Shown: piece by piece, positions 55,942 through 64,000 of the stretch
Layout of the letters: every line of letters begins with the position of its first letter
Numbering within the stretch: position 1 is the first letter of the stretch
Assembly (NCBI GenBank): GCA_963846635.1
Contig: CAWJXM010000054.1
Location: forward strand, 1 to 64,000
Direction: 5' to 3'
DNA: 64,000 nucleotides
Origin: AP-15 sp963846635
GTDB lineage: Bacteria; Pseudomonadota; Alphaproteobacteria; ATCC43930; CGMCC-115725
Position numbers and translations under genes: made by a program
The notes under the pieces: generated by a model
Told to the model about the DNA's origin: nothing
The model's database searches: none
Seen by the model: only the letters and a program-made list of their open reading frames with translations

Positions 55942-58730
55942 TCAGCCCTCATCGTCGTTGGCCAGTGACGGATTGCGCAGCGGCCGGAGTTCGCCGCGAG
56001 CGACGGTGTCGGGCAGAACGAAGGCGTAGCGGCCGAGCATGTTGATGTGATCAAACCCGAGTGGCGACAGGCGGCCCACATCCTCGTCGCGCACGCCGAA
56101 GCCCTTGGCCCGGAGCTGGTCGAGCGCCGCGTCCATGTAGATCGTGTTCCAGAGCACGATGACGTTCACCACAAGACCGAGCGCACCAAGTTGGTCCTCC
56201 TGGCCCTCGTGGTAGCGCTGCCGCAGTTCGCCGCGCTTGCCGTGGAAGACGGTGCGGGCGAGCTGGTGCCGACCCTCGCCGCGGTTGAGCTGCACCAGGA
56301 TGCGACGACGGTATGCCTCATCGTCGATGTAGCGCAGGAGGTAGAGCGTCTTCACCAGGCGTCCCAACTCTTCGAGGGCGCGGGCGAGCCTGGTCGGCCG
56401 GTCCTTGGTCTGCAGCGTGCGGATCAGCCCCGCCGCCAATACGGTCCCGAGCTTGAGAGATCCGGCCAGCCGCAGCAGGTCTTCCCAGTGCTCGACGATC
56501 AGCGCGGTGTTGATGCGCTGCGACGCAAGGGCGTTGAGCGCGCCGTAATCGGCCTTGCCATCCACGCGCCAGAAGCGCGAGCCGCCGATATCGGCGAGGC
56601 GTGGGCTGAACTGGAAGCCGAGCAGGTGGAAGATGCCGAACATGATGTCGGTGTAGGCACCGGTGTCGGTCATGATTTCGGTCGGCTGCAGCTCTGTTTG
56701 CTGCTCAAGGACGACGGAGAGGAGAACCAGGCTGTCGCGCAGCGTGCCGGGCACGGTGATGCCGTTCAGGCCGGTGAACTGGTCGGAGACCAGGTTGTAA
56801 AACGTGACCCCGCGCTCCTGGCCGAAGTAGTGCGGGTTGGGGCCGGAGTGGATGGTGCGGATCGGCACTACGAAGCGCAGCCCGTCGGCCGAGGCGACGT
56901 CGCCGCCGCCCCAGCTCCGGGCAAGCGGGACACGGTTCTGGGCGGCAACCAGGGCGGCGTTGGCGCGCGTCAGCGTTTCGGCCCGGATGTAGTTCTGTCG
57001 AACCCAGCTCAAGCGGGAGCGGCGCAGCGACGGCCTGTCGAACCGGATGAGCGGCTCGAATCCCGTGTTGCAGGCTTCGGCGAGCAGCACGGCGCAGATG
57101 CTGGTGGCGACATCGTCGGCCCGCGCGCCGCCTTCGCTTGCGTGCGTGAATCCGTCTGCGAACCCCGTGCGCGCGTGCATCTCCAACAACAGTTCCGGCA
57201 GGTCCACCCTCGGCAGGCGCGCGGCGACGGCGGCTTTGAGCGCGACGAGGCTGGGCGGATCGTCGATCCGCTCGAGGGCGGTTAGCACCAGCTCGCCGCC
57301 GTCAACCGCCACGTCCGCGTTGTCGGGCAGGTTCGCCGCGGTCATCCGGTAGGCGGTCTTGTCGATCGAGCCGTCAGACGAGCGAACCTGACGCTTCCAG
57401 CCGGATGACACGAACGCAAGTGGGGCTGCGGCTAACGGCCCGCGCTTCTCGTTGGCGCGGAGGTGGAGCACGGCGTCCAGAACGGGCTGTCCGGCGGGGG
57501 CCGCGCCGAACGCGACTGCGCGCAGCAGCGCCGGCATGAAGCGCAACTTGCTGTTCTGGGCGCGCAGCTCGGCGAAATAGAGGTCGCCCGGCGGGCGAAT
57601 CAGCAAGTCGATTTGCTCCATCGCGTGCGCGAAATCCGCGCGCGGCACCAGGGTGAAGGCCGCCGCCCGCACTGCCGCATCGTCCACGGTTTCATCCATC
57701 AGCACGGCACCGGCGCGCCGCAGCTTCAGGGCGGCCGCGTCCAGGTCGCGGATCGTGCGTAGCCGCGTCTTCTTGCCGACCGCCGCGGCGTCCGAGAACA
57801 GCTTCGTCACCACGATGTCGAGCAGATCCAGCACGTCGTCCTGCGCGGTGGCTTCCAGCGTGCGAATAAAGGCAAGCAGCGTCGCCATCCGGCGCTCCGC
57901 CGGCATGCGCGCGACCGCCTGCGCCTTGGCGACAGTCGCAAACCGAGCCAGCGCGGTCACCCGGCCGGGCGGGACGTGCGATGTTCCGGGCAGGCCCGCG
58001 GCGAGAAGGCGAACCTCGTCGAGGCGTGCCACGGCACGGGACAGTTCGGCGCCGCTGCGCAGGTATGGTCCGTCTCGCAGCCGATCGAGTGGGCTCGGGC
58101 GGCCGTCGTCGGACAGCAGCAGAGCGTCCAGCCGCTCGCGTTGCGCTGGCGTGATGTCGCGCGCTAGAACACGCCACAGCCGCTGCGCGGCACGCGCGCG
58201 GATACGGGCCACCAGCCGTTCCAGCGCGGACGCCCCCGGCAGCAGCACCTTTTCGGTCACAAGCCACACGGTCGCGCGATCGAACAGCACGCTCGGTCGG
58301 TCGGTACCAGTCCAGCACAGGGCATACAGCCAACGGGCGAGGCGGAACTGGCGAGGCGGAACTGGGCGCCGCCGTCCGTGAACTCGCGATAGCCGAACCT
58401 GGCCCGGATCTCCCGGGCATGCTGCCACTTGGCGCGGCCGTCGCGATACTGGGTCAGGCACCGTGGATCGGCGACGCCGAGCTGCCGCGCCAGTTCGCCG
58501 CTGACGCCTGGTGGCACATCGGTGGGATCATCAAGAAAAGTGCCAAGAAATCGCACTGTGCCAAGCTGGACGGCATAGCCGAGCCGCATCGGGTCCGAGC
58601 GCTTTGCGCCGGCGAGGTCGCGATCGGCGTCGTCGAGGTGAAAATGGCGGGCAAGCTGGTTGGATGTGGGCTCGCCTGCGTACCGGCCGTAGCGCCGTTC
58701 TTGTTCGGCGGTCAGGAACGAGACCGGCAC
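55942..58730 (-). pseudogene. tnpA: Tn3-family transposase, frameshifted by a 14-bp tandem duplication
   Basis: A GTG start at 58730, 4 bases after the tnpR stop, opens VPVSFLTAEQERRYGRYAGEPTSNQLARHFHL. After GYREFTDGGAQFRLAS the frame is lost in a 14-bp duplication (58336-58363). Removing one unit continues as RWLYALCWTGTDRPSVLFDRATVWLV to 55942. The catalytic domain is intact (e.g. PTEIMTDTGAYTDIMFGIFHLLGF with Asp; QRYHEGQEDQLGALGLVVNVIVLWNTIYMDAAL with Glu). Total ~925 residues when repaired. This belongs to a different Tn3 branch from the transposase at 15298. Confidence 0.9.
58336..58363. repeat. 14-bp tandem duplication causing a frameshift
   Basis: GGCGAGGCGGAACT occurs twice in tandem. 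Removing one unit restores the transposase frame. Confidence 0.93.
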
Positions 58731-58734
58731 GCGC

Positions 58735-59358
58735 TCAGCGACCGAGGAGTTTGGTTGCGCGTGACTTCGGTCGACCCTCGCCGTCGACATAGGCATAAAG
58801 CGTGCTGATCGAGATACCGAGTTGCTCGGCGACGTCACTCGCGACGTTGCCGCGGTCGGCCATCATGGCCATCGCGGTCTTTAGCTTCGCGCGTGTCATC
58901 AACCTTGGCCGCCCGCCGTTACGGCCGCGCGCGCGAGCAGCAGCAAGCCCGGCCATCGTGCGCTCGCGGATCAGGTCGCGCTCGAACTCTGCGAGGGTCG
59001 CGAAAATGCCGAACACAAGCCGCCCCGTGGAAGTGGTCGTGTCGATGCCGCCGGTGAGCACCTTCAAACCGATCCCCTTGGCCTGCAGCTCGTCGACCAA
59101 CTCGACGACGTGGCTCAGGGAGCGACCAATCCTATCGAGCTTCCAGACCACCAGGGCGTCGCCAGCGCGCATGTGGTCGAGCGCCTTGGTAAGACCCGGC
59201 CTTTCAGTAACCGAACCGCTGCAGGTATCGTCATACAGCCGCTCACAGCCTGCCGCCTTCAGTGCATCCCGCTGCAGAGCCAGGTTCTGCTCATTCGTCG
59301 ACACCCGCATATAGCCGACCAGCACCGCCCAGCTCCCAGCCTCGCAGAAAGTCAGCAA
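58735..59358 (-). CDS. tnpR: serine resolvase TnpR
   Basis: Resolves Tn3 cointegrates. The catalytic Ser lies in LVGYMRVSTNEQNLALQRDAL; further motifs are DALVVWKLDRIGRSLSHVVELV and TGRLVFGIFATLAEFERDLIRERTMAGL. A C-terminal Hin-type HTH (VASDVAEQLGISISTLYAYV) binds the site. The longest frame starts at 59358; a GTG near 59325 (VLVGYMRVST) is the likelier start. It is upstream of and nearly contiguous with tnpA. The ~230 bases between tnpR and the cargo gene should hold the res site. Confidence 0.93.
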   Translation of the reverse strand: MLTFCEAGSWAVLVGYMRVSTNEQNLALQRDALKAAGCERLYDDTCSGSVTERPGLTKALDHMRAGDALVVWKLDRIGRSLSHVVELVDELQAKGIGLKVLTGGIDTTTSTGRLVFGIFATLAEFERDLIRERTMAGLAAARARGRNGGRPRLMTRAKLKTAMAMMADRGNVASDVAEQLGISISTLYAYVDGEGRPKSRATKLLGR

Positions 59359-59592
59359 AGCAGGGTTTGCCGGCCAGAGATAGATGCATGGGTTTGTGCG
59401 GACGAGGGCGCCCTCTACGCCATTCGGTGCGCAGGGTATTCCGACCGTGCATTAAACGGTGGTTTTCTGCGCGGCCTTCCGCCGCACTGGGTAGATAGCT
59501 GCCCTTTGGGCAGGGAGTCAGTTTCGTCCGACCTCGCGCATTTATCGCGATGGGCAGCAGTGGTATTGAAGCGCACCCAGGATTTGGACGAC

Positions 59593-60396
59593 ATGGCGAC
59601 TGCAACCAAGCTAGCCAGGCAGTTTGGCCGTCAGGCCTTTGGCGAGAACCCGGCCAGCTATCACAGCTCGCGGCCTGAGTATCCGGAATGGGTGTATGTT
59701 ACCCTCGCCTCGGGATGCGGCTTACGCCGCAACGCTGCGGTTTTCGAGATCGGAGCAGGCACCGGCACGGCAACACGCCGGTTGCTCGATCTCGGCGCCG
59801 ACCCGCTGACGGCCGTGGAGCCGGACCAGCGCCTCGCCGACTTTTTGCGCACGAACAATCCGGACAAGGCATTGAAGATGGTCGTCGCCCCGTTCGAGGA
59901 TGCGGCGCTCGAAGAGGAAGCCTTCGACCTGGGTGTGAGCGCTACCGCTTTTCATTGGCTCGACGAGGACTCGGCTCTCACGAAGATCGCCAGCCTGCTT
60001 CGCCCCGGTGGCTGGTGGGCGGCGGTTTGGAACGTGTTCGGCGATGACAGCCAACCCGATCCGTTTCACGAGGCGACCAAAGAACTGCTAGGAGCCCCTG
60101 CCAGCCCTTCAGCCGGGGAAAGAGGCATTCCCTTCGGATTGGATACCGTCGCTCGCTTGGCTGCCTTGAAGTGCACAGGAGCATTCGATGTTGCGGAGAA
60201 CAGGACAAGCCGATGGTCCCTGGTTCTCGATGCAGACCAAACGGTAGCGCTGTATGCAACTTACTCGAACGTGAGTGCCCGTCTCGACCGCGAGGCCGTC
60301 TTGGCTGAAATCGGCCGTATCGCTCGCGATGTCTTTATAAATCGCGTTGTCCGGAACATGACGACGAGCCTCTACATTGCCCGGCGGGCAGGCTGA
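59593..60396 (+). CDS. class I SAM-dependent methyltransferase (transposon cargo)
   Basis: Transfers a methyl group from S-adenosylmethionine to an unknown acceptor. ATG at 59593, 267 residues. Motif I is AAVFEIGAGTGTATRRLLDLG (residues ~50-70), with TAVEPDQRLADFL as the acidic ribose contact, DLGVSATAFHWLDEDSAL as motif II, and LLRPGGWWAAVWNVF as motif III. The FGRQAFGENPASYHSSRPEYPEWVYVTL start is typical of the Methyltransf_11 group. It lies inside the Tn3 inverted repeats, divergent from tnpR, and so travels with the transposon. It is intact while tnpA is not. Small-molecule or antibiotic methylation cannot be told from sequence. Confidence 0.88.
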   Translation: MATATKLARQFGRQAFGENPASYHSSRPEYPEWVYVTLASGCGLRRNAAVFEIGAGTGTATRRLLDLGADPLTAVEPDQRLADFLRTNNPDKALKMVVAPFEDAALEEEAFDLGVSATAFHWLDEDSALTKIASLLRPGGWWAAVWNVFGDDSQPDPFHEATKELLGAPASPSAGERGIPFGLDTVARLAALKCTGAFDVAENRTSRWSLVLDADQTVALYATYSNVSARLDREAVLAEIGRIARDVFINRVVRNMTTSLYIARRAG

Positions 60397-60506
60397 GGGA
60401 AGCTACTCCGCGTTCTGCCGGACTGTCTGCATCGGGTCGAACTCGGCTGTCGGGGACAGTCGAGAAACCTGAATCGAACTTTCGGTTCCGTTGCTACCGG
60501 ACCCCC

Positions 60507-60823
60507 GGCCTCGCGGTCCGTGAAACAGCGTGATCACGATCACCGGAATCGGTGATCACCTTCGGCCGGAATGCGTAGTCAATGGATTTAAAGGCGTGCG
60601 AATCTCTTGCATACTCGGCATTGCGCCGGGACCGTTGTCTTTACCGTTAGCGTTTGCGCTACCACCCGGCTTTAGGTCAATCCCGTGTTTTATGAAAAAG
60701 CGTCAAAATATCTCGACGGAGAGGGTCTCGCCTCTGCGCCCCGCGATGTTGCCGATTCGTGCCGCCCGATAATGTGCTGAATCGGCGCTTACACGATCGG
60801 CGGCTATGTCGTCGCAGTGGCAA
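60507..60823. other. gene-free stretch right of the transposon
   Basis: No supported gene. A perfect inverted repeat GTGATCAC-gatcaccggaatcg-GTGATCAC-type motif lies near 60530-60557 (GTGATCACGATCACCGG and GGTGATCACC), possibly an operator or a terminator without T-run. Confidence 0.4.
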
Positions 60824-61315
60824 TCACCTGACGCGCAGCGCCCAACATATCCGCCGCAAGAATCGCCATCGGCGCCGATCGTCCTCGCTGGCTCTTAATG
60901 TCGCCGCCTCGTTCAAAGCGATTTGCTCGGCCGCCATTGCATCGGCCAAGGCGATCTCGAGCCGATCGGCGCGGGCTCGCTCATGCTCAAGCGCCGCAGC
61001 CAGTGGGCTGACGACCTCCCTGATAGCCACCAGGATATCCGGGGTGGCGCCGGATGCGCCGTTCGCCTTGTCCGGGCCCGGATGGCCAGGATGATTGTCC
61101 GCCTTATTGTCCGGGGCGCCGCCACCAATGTCGTCCAGGGGGACAATCACCCGGGCGATGCCGTCGTTGCCGACCTGGCGAGACCAGCGTTTGCGTCGCG
61201 CCAGGCGCTCGGCTGACGCGCGCGAAATCCCCCGGATAGCCGCCAGTTCGGCGTATGTGAGTTTGCGGACGTCATCCCTGGCAACCGGGATGATATCAGG
61301 CGACGTATTGGACAA
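60824..61315 (-). CDS. plasmid-type HTH/coiled-coil protein
   Basis: TTG start at 61315, 163 residues. The N-terminal segment (RKLTYAELAAIRGISRASAERLARRKRWSRQVGNDGIARVIVPL) is a helix-turn-helix followed by a DNA-contacting tail. A low-complexity Asn/Gly/Pro linker and a C-terminal coiled coil follow (EHERARADRLEIALADAMAAEQIALNEAATLRASEDDRRRW). I know this layout from alphaproteobacterial, notably acetobacterial, plasmids, where it lies near replication or mobilisation genes. Role not established. Confidence 0.75.
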   Translation of the reverse strand: MSNTSPDIIPVARDDVRKLTYAELAAIRGISRASAERLARRKRWSRQVGNDGIARVIVPLDDIGGGAPDNKADNHPGHPGPDKANGASGATPDILVAIREVVSPLAAALEHERARADRLEIALADAMAAEQIALNEAATLRASEDDRRRWRFLRRICWALRVR

Positions 61316-61588
61316 TAGAATCCCTCCGGACTCTCACGGATCACAGCACCATGGCGGCCGGGGGGATAGCTACCATGACACTTGCTTTAGCTGTTATTCC
61401 CTATTGGGCGCAATAGCGTGAGCTTTCGGATCGGTGACCGCAATGCGGTCGAATACACACGCTACCTGCTCGCCCCGCTAAAGGCGATCTAGCGTTTCGA
61501 CTTAGGTCAATGAGCATATCGCGTTGGTCGGTTTTGGTAATACCGTTTTAACCATCTCGACACACCTGACCGGCGGGGAGGAAATCAA
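61316..61588. other. intergenic region with a short coding remnant
   Basis: A GTG near 61419 starts VSFRIGDRNAVEYTRYLLAPLKAI and stops at ~61492; this looks like a C-terminal piece of some protein, not identified. Confidence 0.35.
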
Positions 61589-61680
61589 GTGAAGCGGCTT
61601 TTGTTGGCTGGGGCAGCACTCCTGGCGCTGGCTACGGTGGGACCAGCCGCCCATGCACAGCCGGTCAGTTTTGGTTTAAA

Positions 61681-62130
61681 CCGAACTTTGCCCACTTTTG
61701 GACTTACATCGCTGAAAAGACCTGATATTCGTTGTAATTGCGGTCATGTAATATATCGATTTTAGTAGAATTTTGTGTGAGAATGACAATAATCAGAGCG
61801 CATGTATGTGGCTGTCATCCCCAACCGAGGCTCGCCACCGGCCATCCTGCTGCGGGAGAGTTACCGCGAGGCCGGCAAGACCAAGAACCGAACCCTCGCC
61901 AACCTGTCCCGCTGGCCCGCCGAGCGCATCGAGCAACTGCGCGCCGTGCTGCGCGGCGACCAACTGCTGCCCGCCGCTGAGGCGGTGGAAATCGTCCGCG
62001 CGCTGCCGCATGGTCACGTGCTCGCCGCGCTCGGCACTGCGCGCCGCATCGCGCTGACCGCGTAGACAGACTGACCCCTTGCACTGCAAACTATATCAAT
62101 GGCTTGTGCTCAAAAGTGGGCAAAGTTCGG
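61681..62130 (+). mobile_element. 450-bp mini-IS of the IS1634 type
   Basis: Perfect 20-bp inverted ends CCGAACTTTGCCCACTTTTG (61681) and complement (ending 62130). The 6-bp duplication TTTAAA lies at 61675-61680 and 62131-62136. Only the first ~87 codons of the transposase remain, so the element moves, if at all, with help from a full-size relative. Confidence 0.95.
61802..62065 (+). pseudogene. IS1634-family transposase, N-terminal stump
   Basis: MYVAVIPNRGSPPAILLRES, RTLANLSRWPAERIEQLRAVL and IVRALPHGHVLAALGTARRIAL match the opening of the transposase at 6714. The stop at 62065 follows the deletion point. It also shows the ancestral GK-TKNRTL text, without the 23-bp palindrome present in the other copy. 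Confidence 0.92.
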
Positions 62131-62904
62131 TTTAAAGGGTAACCTCGTCACCTACACGGTGCCGACTACCGGTCTCTATAGGATCGTCACCTTTGGCGCA
62201 CAGGGCGGAAATGCAACAGGTCCGGGTGGGCTCGGGGCTGAGATTGGCGGCGACTTCACGCTAGTGCAAGACGAGACGCTCAAGATTGCCGTAGGCGGCG
62301 CGGGTATGGCTGGCGGTGGTGGAGGTGGTGGCACCTTCGTAGTCGACCCCGATAATACGCCGCTGGTCATCGCCGGTGCGGGTGGTGGAGGCGGAGGCAA
62401 CGCTGGTAGCGCTGGTGGCACCGGCCAGAGCGGCGGAGGCGCTGGCGGGGGCAGGGCGGTAACGGCGGAGGTGGTGGTGTACGCTCGGTCGTCTCGGCGG
62501 GGGCAGTGGCTTCGTCAGCGCCGGTGGTAATGGCATCAGTCCATTCGGCCCCTTCGACGAGGGAATGGGCGGCGGCTCCTTTGGCTCCACCAAAGGAGGG
62601 GACGGCGGCTTTGGTGGCGGCGGCGGCGGAGGCGGCGCGGGTGTTCCAGGCGGAGGTGGAGCTGGCGACCGGTCCTCTGCAGGCGGAGGCGGAGGCTCCT
62701 TCGATGCAGGAACAGACCAGATCCTGGTTCCCGGTATTCGGACCGGCGACGGCGAGGTCGTCATCTCTCTGATATTTGTCGGCACGCCGGGAAAGCCGAA
62801 CTGCCACGGGCAAGTTGTGTCGACGTTAGCCAAGCAATACGGCGGCCTCGATGCCGCTGCCGCCGCGCTCGGCTATTCCAGCGTGCAATTTTTGCAGAAC
62901 GCGT

Positions 62905-63022
62905 AATTGCTCACGGGGTTGGCTGAGGGACGGACCGGCGCTCTGGATGTAGGGTTTCTGGCGGACCGGCCCAACAATATCTTGCATTGGAGCCGCCCGG
63001 TTCGCCACCCCCGTGAGCAATT
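62905..63022. repeat. 118-bp element with 14-bp inverted ends
   Basis: AATTGCTCACGGGG at 62905-62918 and CCCCGTGAGCAATT at 63009-63022 are perfect complements. The left arm overlaps the stop codon of the glycine-rich gene. It could be a MITE or a long transcript-end hairpin. Confidence 0.7.
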
Positions 63023-63123
63023 GCCAGAACGCTATCGCTGAGTTTTGCGCGAGATAGAAATGACGGCAGGTACGCTTTGACCCGGGCGCCGCTATAGCGC
63101 TCCAAATATCTCCACGTGGGAGC

Positions 63124-63621
63124 TTAGCCCGTCAGCTTTGAAATCGTACTCTGACTGACATTATAGCTGCGCGCCACGCTGCGCTGCGTCTCCCCGGCGG
63201 CGATGCGCTGGCGGGCCTCGTTCTGCTGGTGTGGGGAAGGATTGGCTTTGCGGCCAAACTTGACGCCGTTGGCCTTAGCGTCGGCCCGGCCGCGCGCGGT
63301 GCGCTCGAGGATGCGGCGGCGTTCGAGCTTCGCCGCAACGCCCAGCATGGCAAGCACAAGCTCGGCAAAATCCGAGGTCGTATCGACAACCGGCTCGGTA
63401 AGCGAACGCAAGCCCGCGCCGGCGCGCTGCATGGCGCGGGCGATCACCATAAGATTAGTCGGGTCGCGCGAGAGGCGGTCAACCGTCGGGGTGATAACAG
63501 ATCGCCGGGCAAGCTTCTCGATGAATTTTTGAAGCTGCGGCCGGTCGGTCGTGGTGCCGGTGAATTTCTTACGGAATGCCTTTTCGCATCCGGCCGCCTT
63601 CAGTTGGCACACCTGGCTGGT
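63124..63621 (-). pseudogene. serine resolvase lacking its N terminus
   Basis: Text from CQLKAAGCEKAFRKKFTG, TPTVDRLSRDPTNLMVIARAMQRAGAGLRSL and TSDFAELVLAMLGVAAKLERRRILERTARGRADAKANGVKFG to a C-terminal HTH (RSVARSYNVSQSTISKL) is a resolvase/invertase. The first ~20 residues, including the catalytic ARVS Ser, are missing; upstream DNA changes to the 305-bp repeat at 63686. It is therefore inactive. Confidence 0.85.
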
Positions 63622-63685
63622 TTTTGTCTTGGGTGGCGGCGCGTGCCGATCCGGTCCCAGGCGGCGTAGCGTACGTGAACAAATT

Positions 63686-63990
63686 GCCTGGTGACCCCAT
63701 GAAAGCGATTGCTGGTCTGTGCAAGGCATCGGTCCTGTCGCTTCTGCTGCATGCTCTGCATTCCGGCTCCGGCCCTTCGGCGTTGCCCGATCCGCGCCGC
63801 ACGCCGGGCGCGGTCAATCCCGCGGTAACGCAGGCGAATATCGACTCGACGATCTGCGTACGGGGATGGACGCGCACAGTCCGGCCACCCGAGCGTTACA
63901 CGGAAAGCCTGAAGCGGCAGCAGATGCGAGAATACGGCTACACCGATCATCACCTCAGCGATTTCGAGGAAGATCACCTGATCCTTCTGG
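63686..63990 (+). repeat. 305-bp direct repeat, copy 2
   Basis: Matches 43574-43878 with about seven differences. This copy continues naturally (...DHLILLELAG) beyond the repeat, so it is the parental one. Confidence 0.95.
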
Positions 63991-64000
63991 AGCTCGCAGG
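63699..64000 (+). CDS. HNH-like secreted protein, 3' end outside window
   Basis: ATG at 63699; the frame is open at the right edge. A hydrophobic N terminus (AIAGLCKASVLSLLLHAL) is followed by IDSTICVRGWTRTVRPPERYTESLKRQQMREYGYTDHHLSDFEEDHLILLELAG. The DHL-ELxG text is typical of small HNH-like proteins (usually DHLIPLELGG-p-NLWPE), possibly exported nucleases; activity is not established. No obvious ribosome site precedes the ATG, and the upstream DNA is a junction with a resolvase stump, so expression is uncertain. Confidence 0.75.
   Translation, partial: MKAIAGLCKASVLSLLLHALHSGSGPSALPDPRRTPGAVNPAVTQANIDSTICVRGWTRTVRPPERYTESLKRQQMREYGYTDHHLSDFEEDHLILLELA

Larger units (their letters stand above)
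55908..60506 (-). mobile_element. Tn3-family transposon with methyltransferase cargo
   Basis: 38-bp terminal inverted repeats begin GGGGCTCCGGTAGCAACGGA at 55908; the complement ends at 60506, with two differences. The element holds tnpA and tnpR (minus strand) and a plus-strand methyltransferase gene. The flanking 5-mers differ (TACTA left, GGCCT right), so there is no target duplication; the left flank is the cut deaminase gene, whose 5' end is not found on the right. Confidence 0.92.
61589..62906 (+). pseudogene. glycine-rich secreted protein, split by a mini-IS and shifted at two G runs
   Basis: GTG at 61589 with GGGGAGGA upstream. It starts with a signal peptide (KRLLLAGAALLALATVGPAA, cleavage near AHA-Q), then QPVSFG. 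The 450-bp element (61681-62130) with TTTAAA at both sides interrupts; without it and one TTTAAA the text reads QPVSFGLKGNLVTYTVPTTGLY. A beta-rich segment (RIVTFGAQGGNATGPGGLGAEI ... LKIAVGGAG) leads into long Gly runs. At G5 (62447-62451) and G6 (62498-62503) the frame shifts twice. The C-terminal ~110 residues end in PNCHGQVVSTLAKQYGGLDAAAAALGYSSVQFLQNA. Probably a surface or matrix protein; function unknown. Confidence 0.82.

Noticed and set aside
1..64000. CRISPR array
   Set aside because: No series of regularly spaced direct repeats was seen; the repeats found are transposon ends, short palindromes and tandem duplications.
1..64000. Toxin-antitoxin or restriction-modification system
   Set aside because: The small paired genes seen (parA/RHH, recD2 trio, cassette genes) do not show toxin folds, and the only methyltransferase is of the small-molecule type with no restriction partner.

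Overview
The window looks like an accessory region (plasmid or genomic island) of a GC-rich alphaproteobacterium. The assortment of insertion sequences and the small plasmid-backbone genes suggest an acidophile-like member of the Acetobacteraceae, but that is inference; no rRNA, tRNA or housekeeping marker was found to settle it. Chromosomal-type genes are few (tex, an ATP-grasp ligase, a bacterioferritin-like gene, an MHS-type transporter, a 2-hydroxyacid dehydrogenase, a TAXI solute-binding protein with a TPR partner). Almost everything else is mobile DNA or debris left by it.

Layout. 1-4.4 kb: plasmid-type small genes, a complete group II intron on the minus strand, and the stump of a large helicase/methylase gene. 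4.4-6.1 kb: an intact Baeyer-Villiger monooxygenase between two related direct repeats. 6.5-8.6 kb: a dead IS1634-type element. 8.6-11.7 kb: a frameshifted tandem rhodanese and a frameshifted RecD2-like helicase. 11.8-14.1 kb: intact tex. 14.2-18.8 kb: a Tn3-family transposon with a tyrosine recombinase. 18.7-21.2 kb: an Ig-like repeat gene split by an IS630 element. 21.6-29.9 kb: bacterioferritin, ATP-grasp ligase, MHS transporter with a decayed copy, an intact IS1182 element, a dehydrogenase and a truncated alcohol dehydrogenase. 30-38.5 kb: plasmid-like block with a ParA/RHH partition pair, an intact recD2 operon, a frameshifted DUF2786-type gene and a frameshifted 2OG-Fe(II) oxygenase. 39-45 kb: MITE, IS701-type element, broken RHE_PE00001-like gene, HTH gene and transposase stump. 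45.9-48.2 kb: convergent TAXI and TPR genes. 48.3-55.4 kb: a fresh ISAs1 element, a second truncated ISAs1, and an IS21 element whose istB is split by a serine-recombinase cassette. 55.5-60.5 kb: truncated dCMP deaminase and a second Tn3-family transposon carrying a methyltransferase. 60.8-64 kb: plasmid HTH gene, glycine-rich secreted protein gene split by a 450-bp mini-IS, resolvase stump, and the start of an HNH-like secreted protein.

The most notable signal is how genes are broken here. Exactly 19-bp copies of one short repeat sit inside three unrelated mobile-element genes; in each case deleting the 19 bp restores the frame. A second family of short palindromes sits inside four other reading frames. 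Three further genes are broken by tandem duplications of 5, 11 and 14 bp. Several insertions can be reversed on paper to give perfect ancestral reading frames: IS630 (TA duplication), mini-IS (TTTAAA), and the serine-recombinase cassette in istB (GG).
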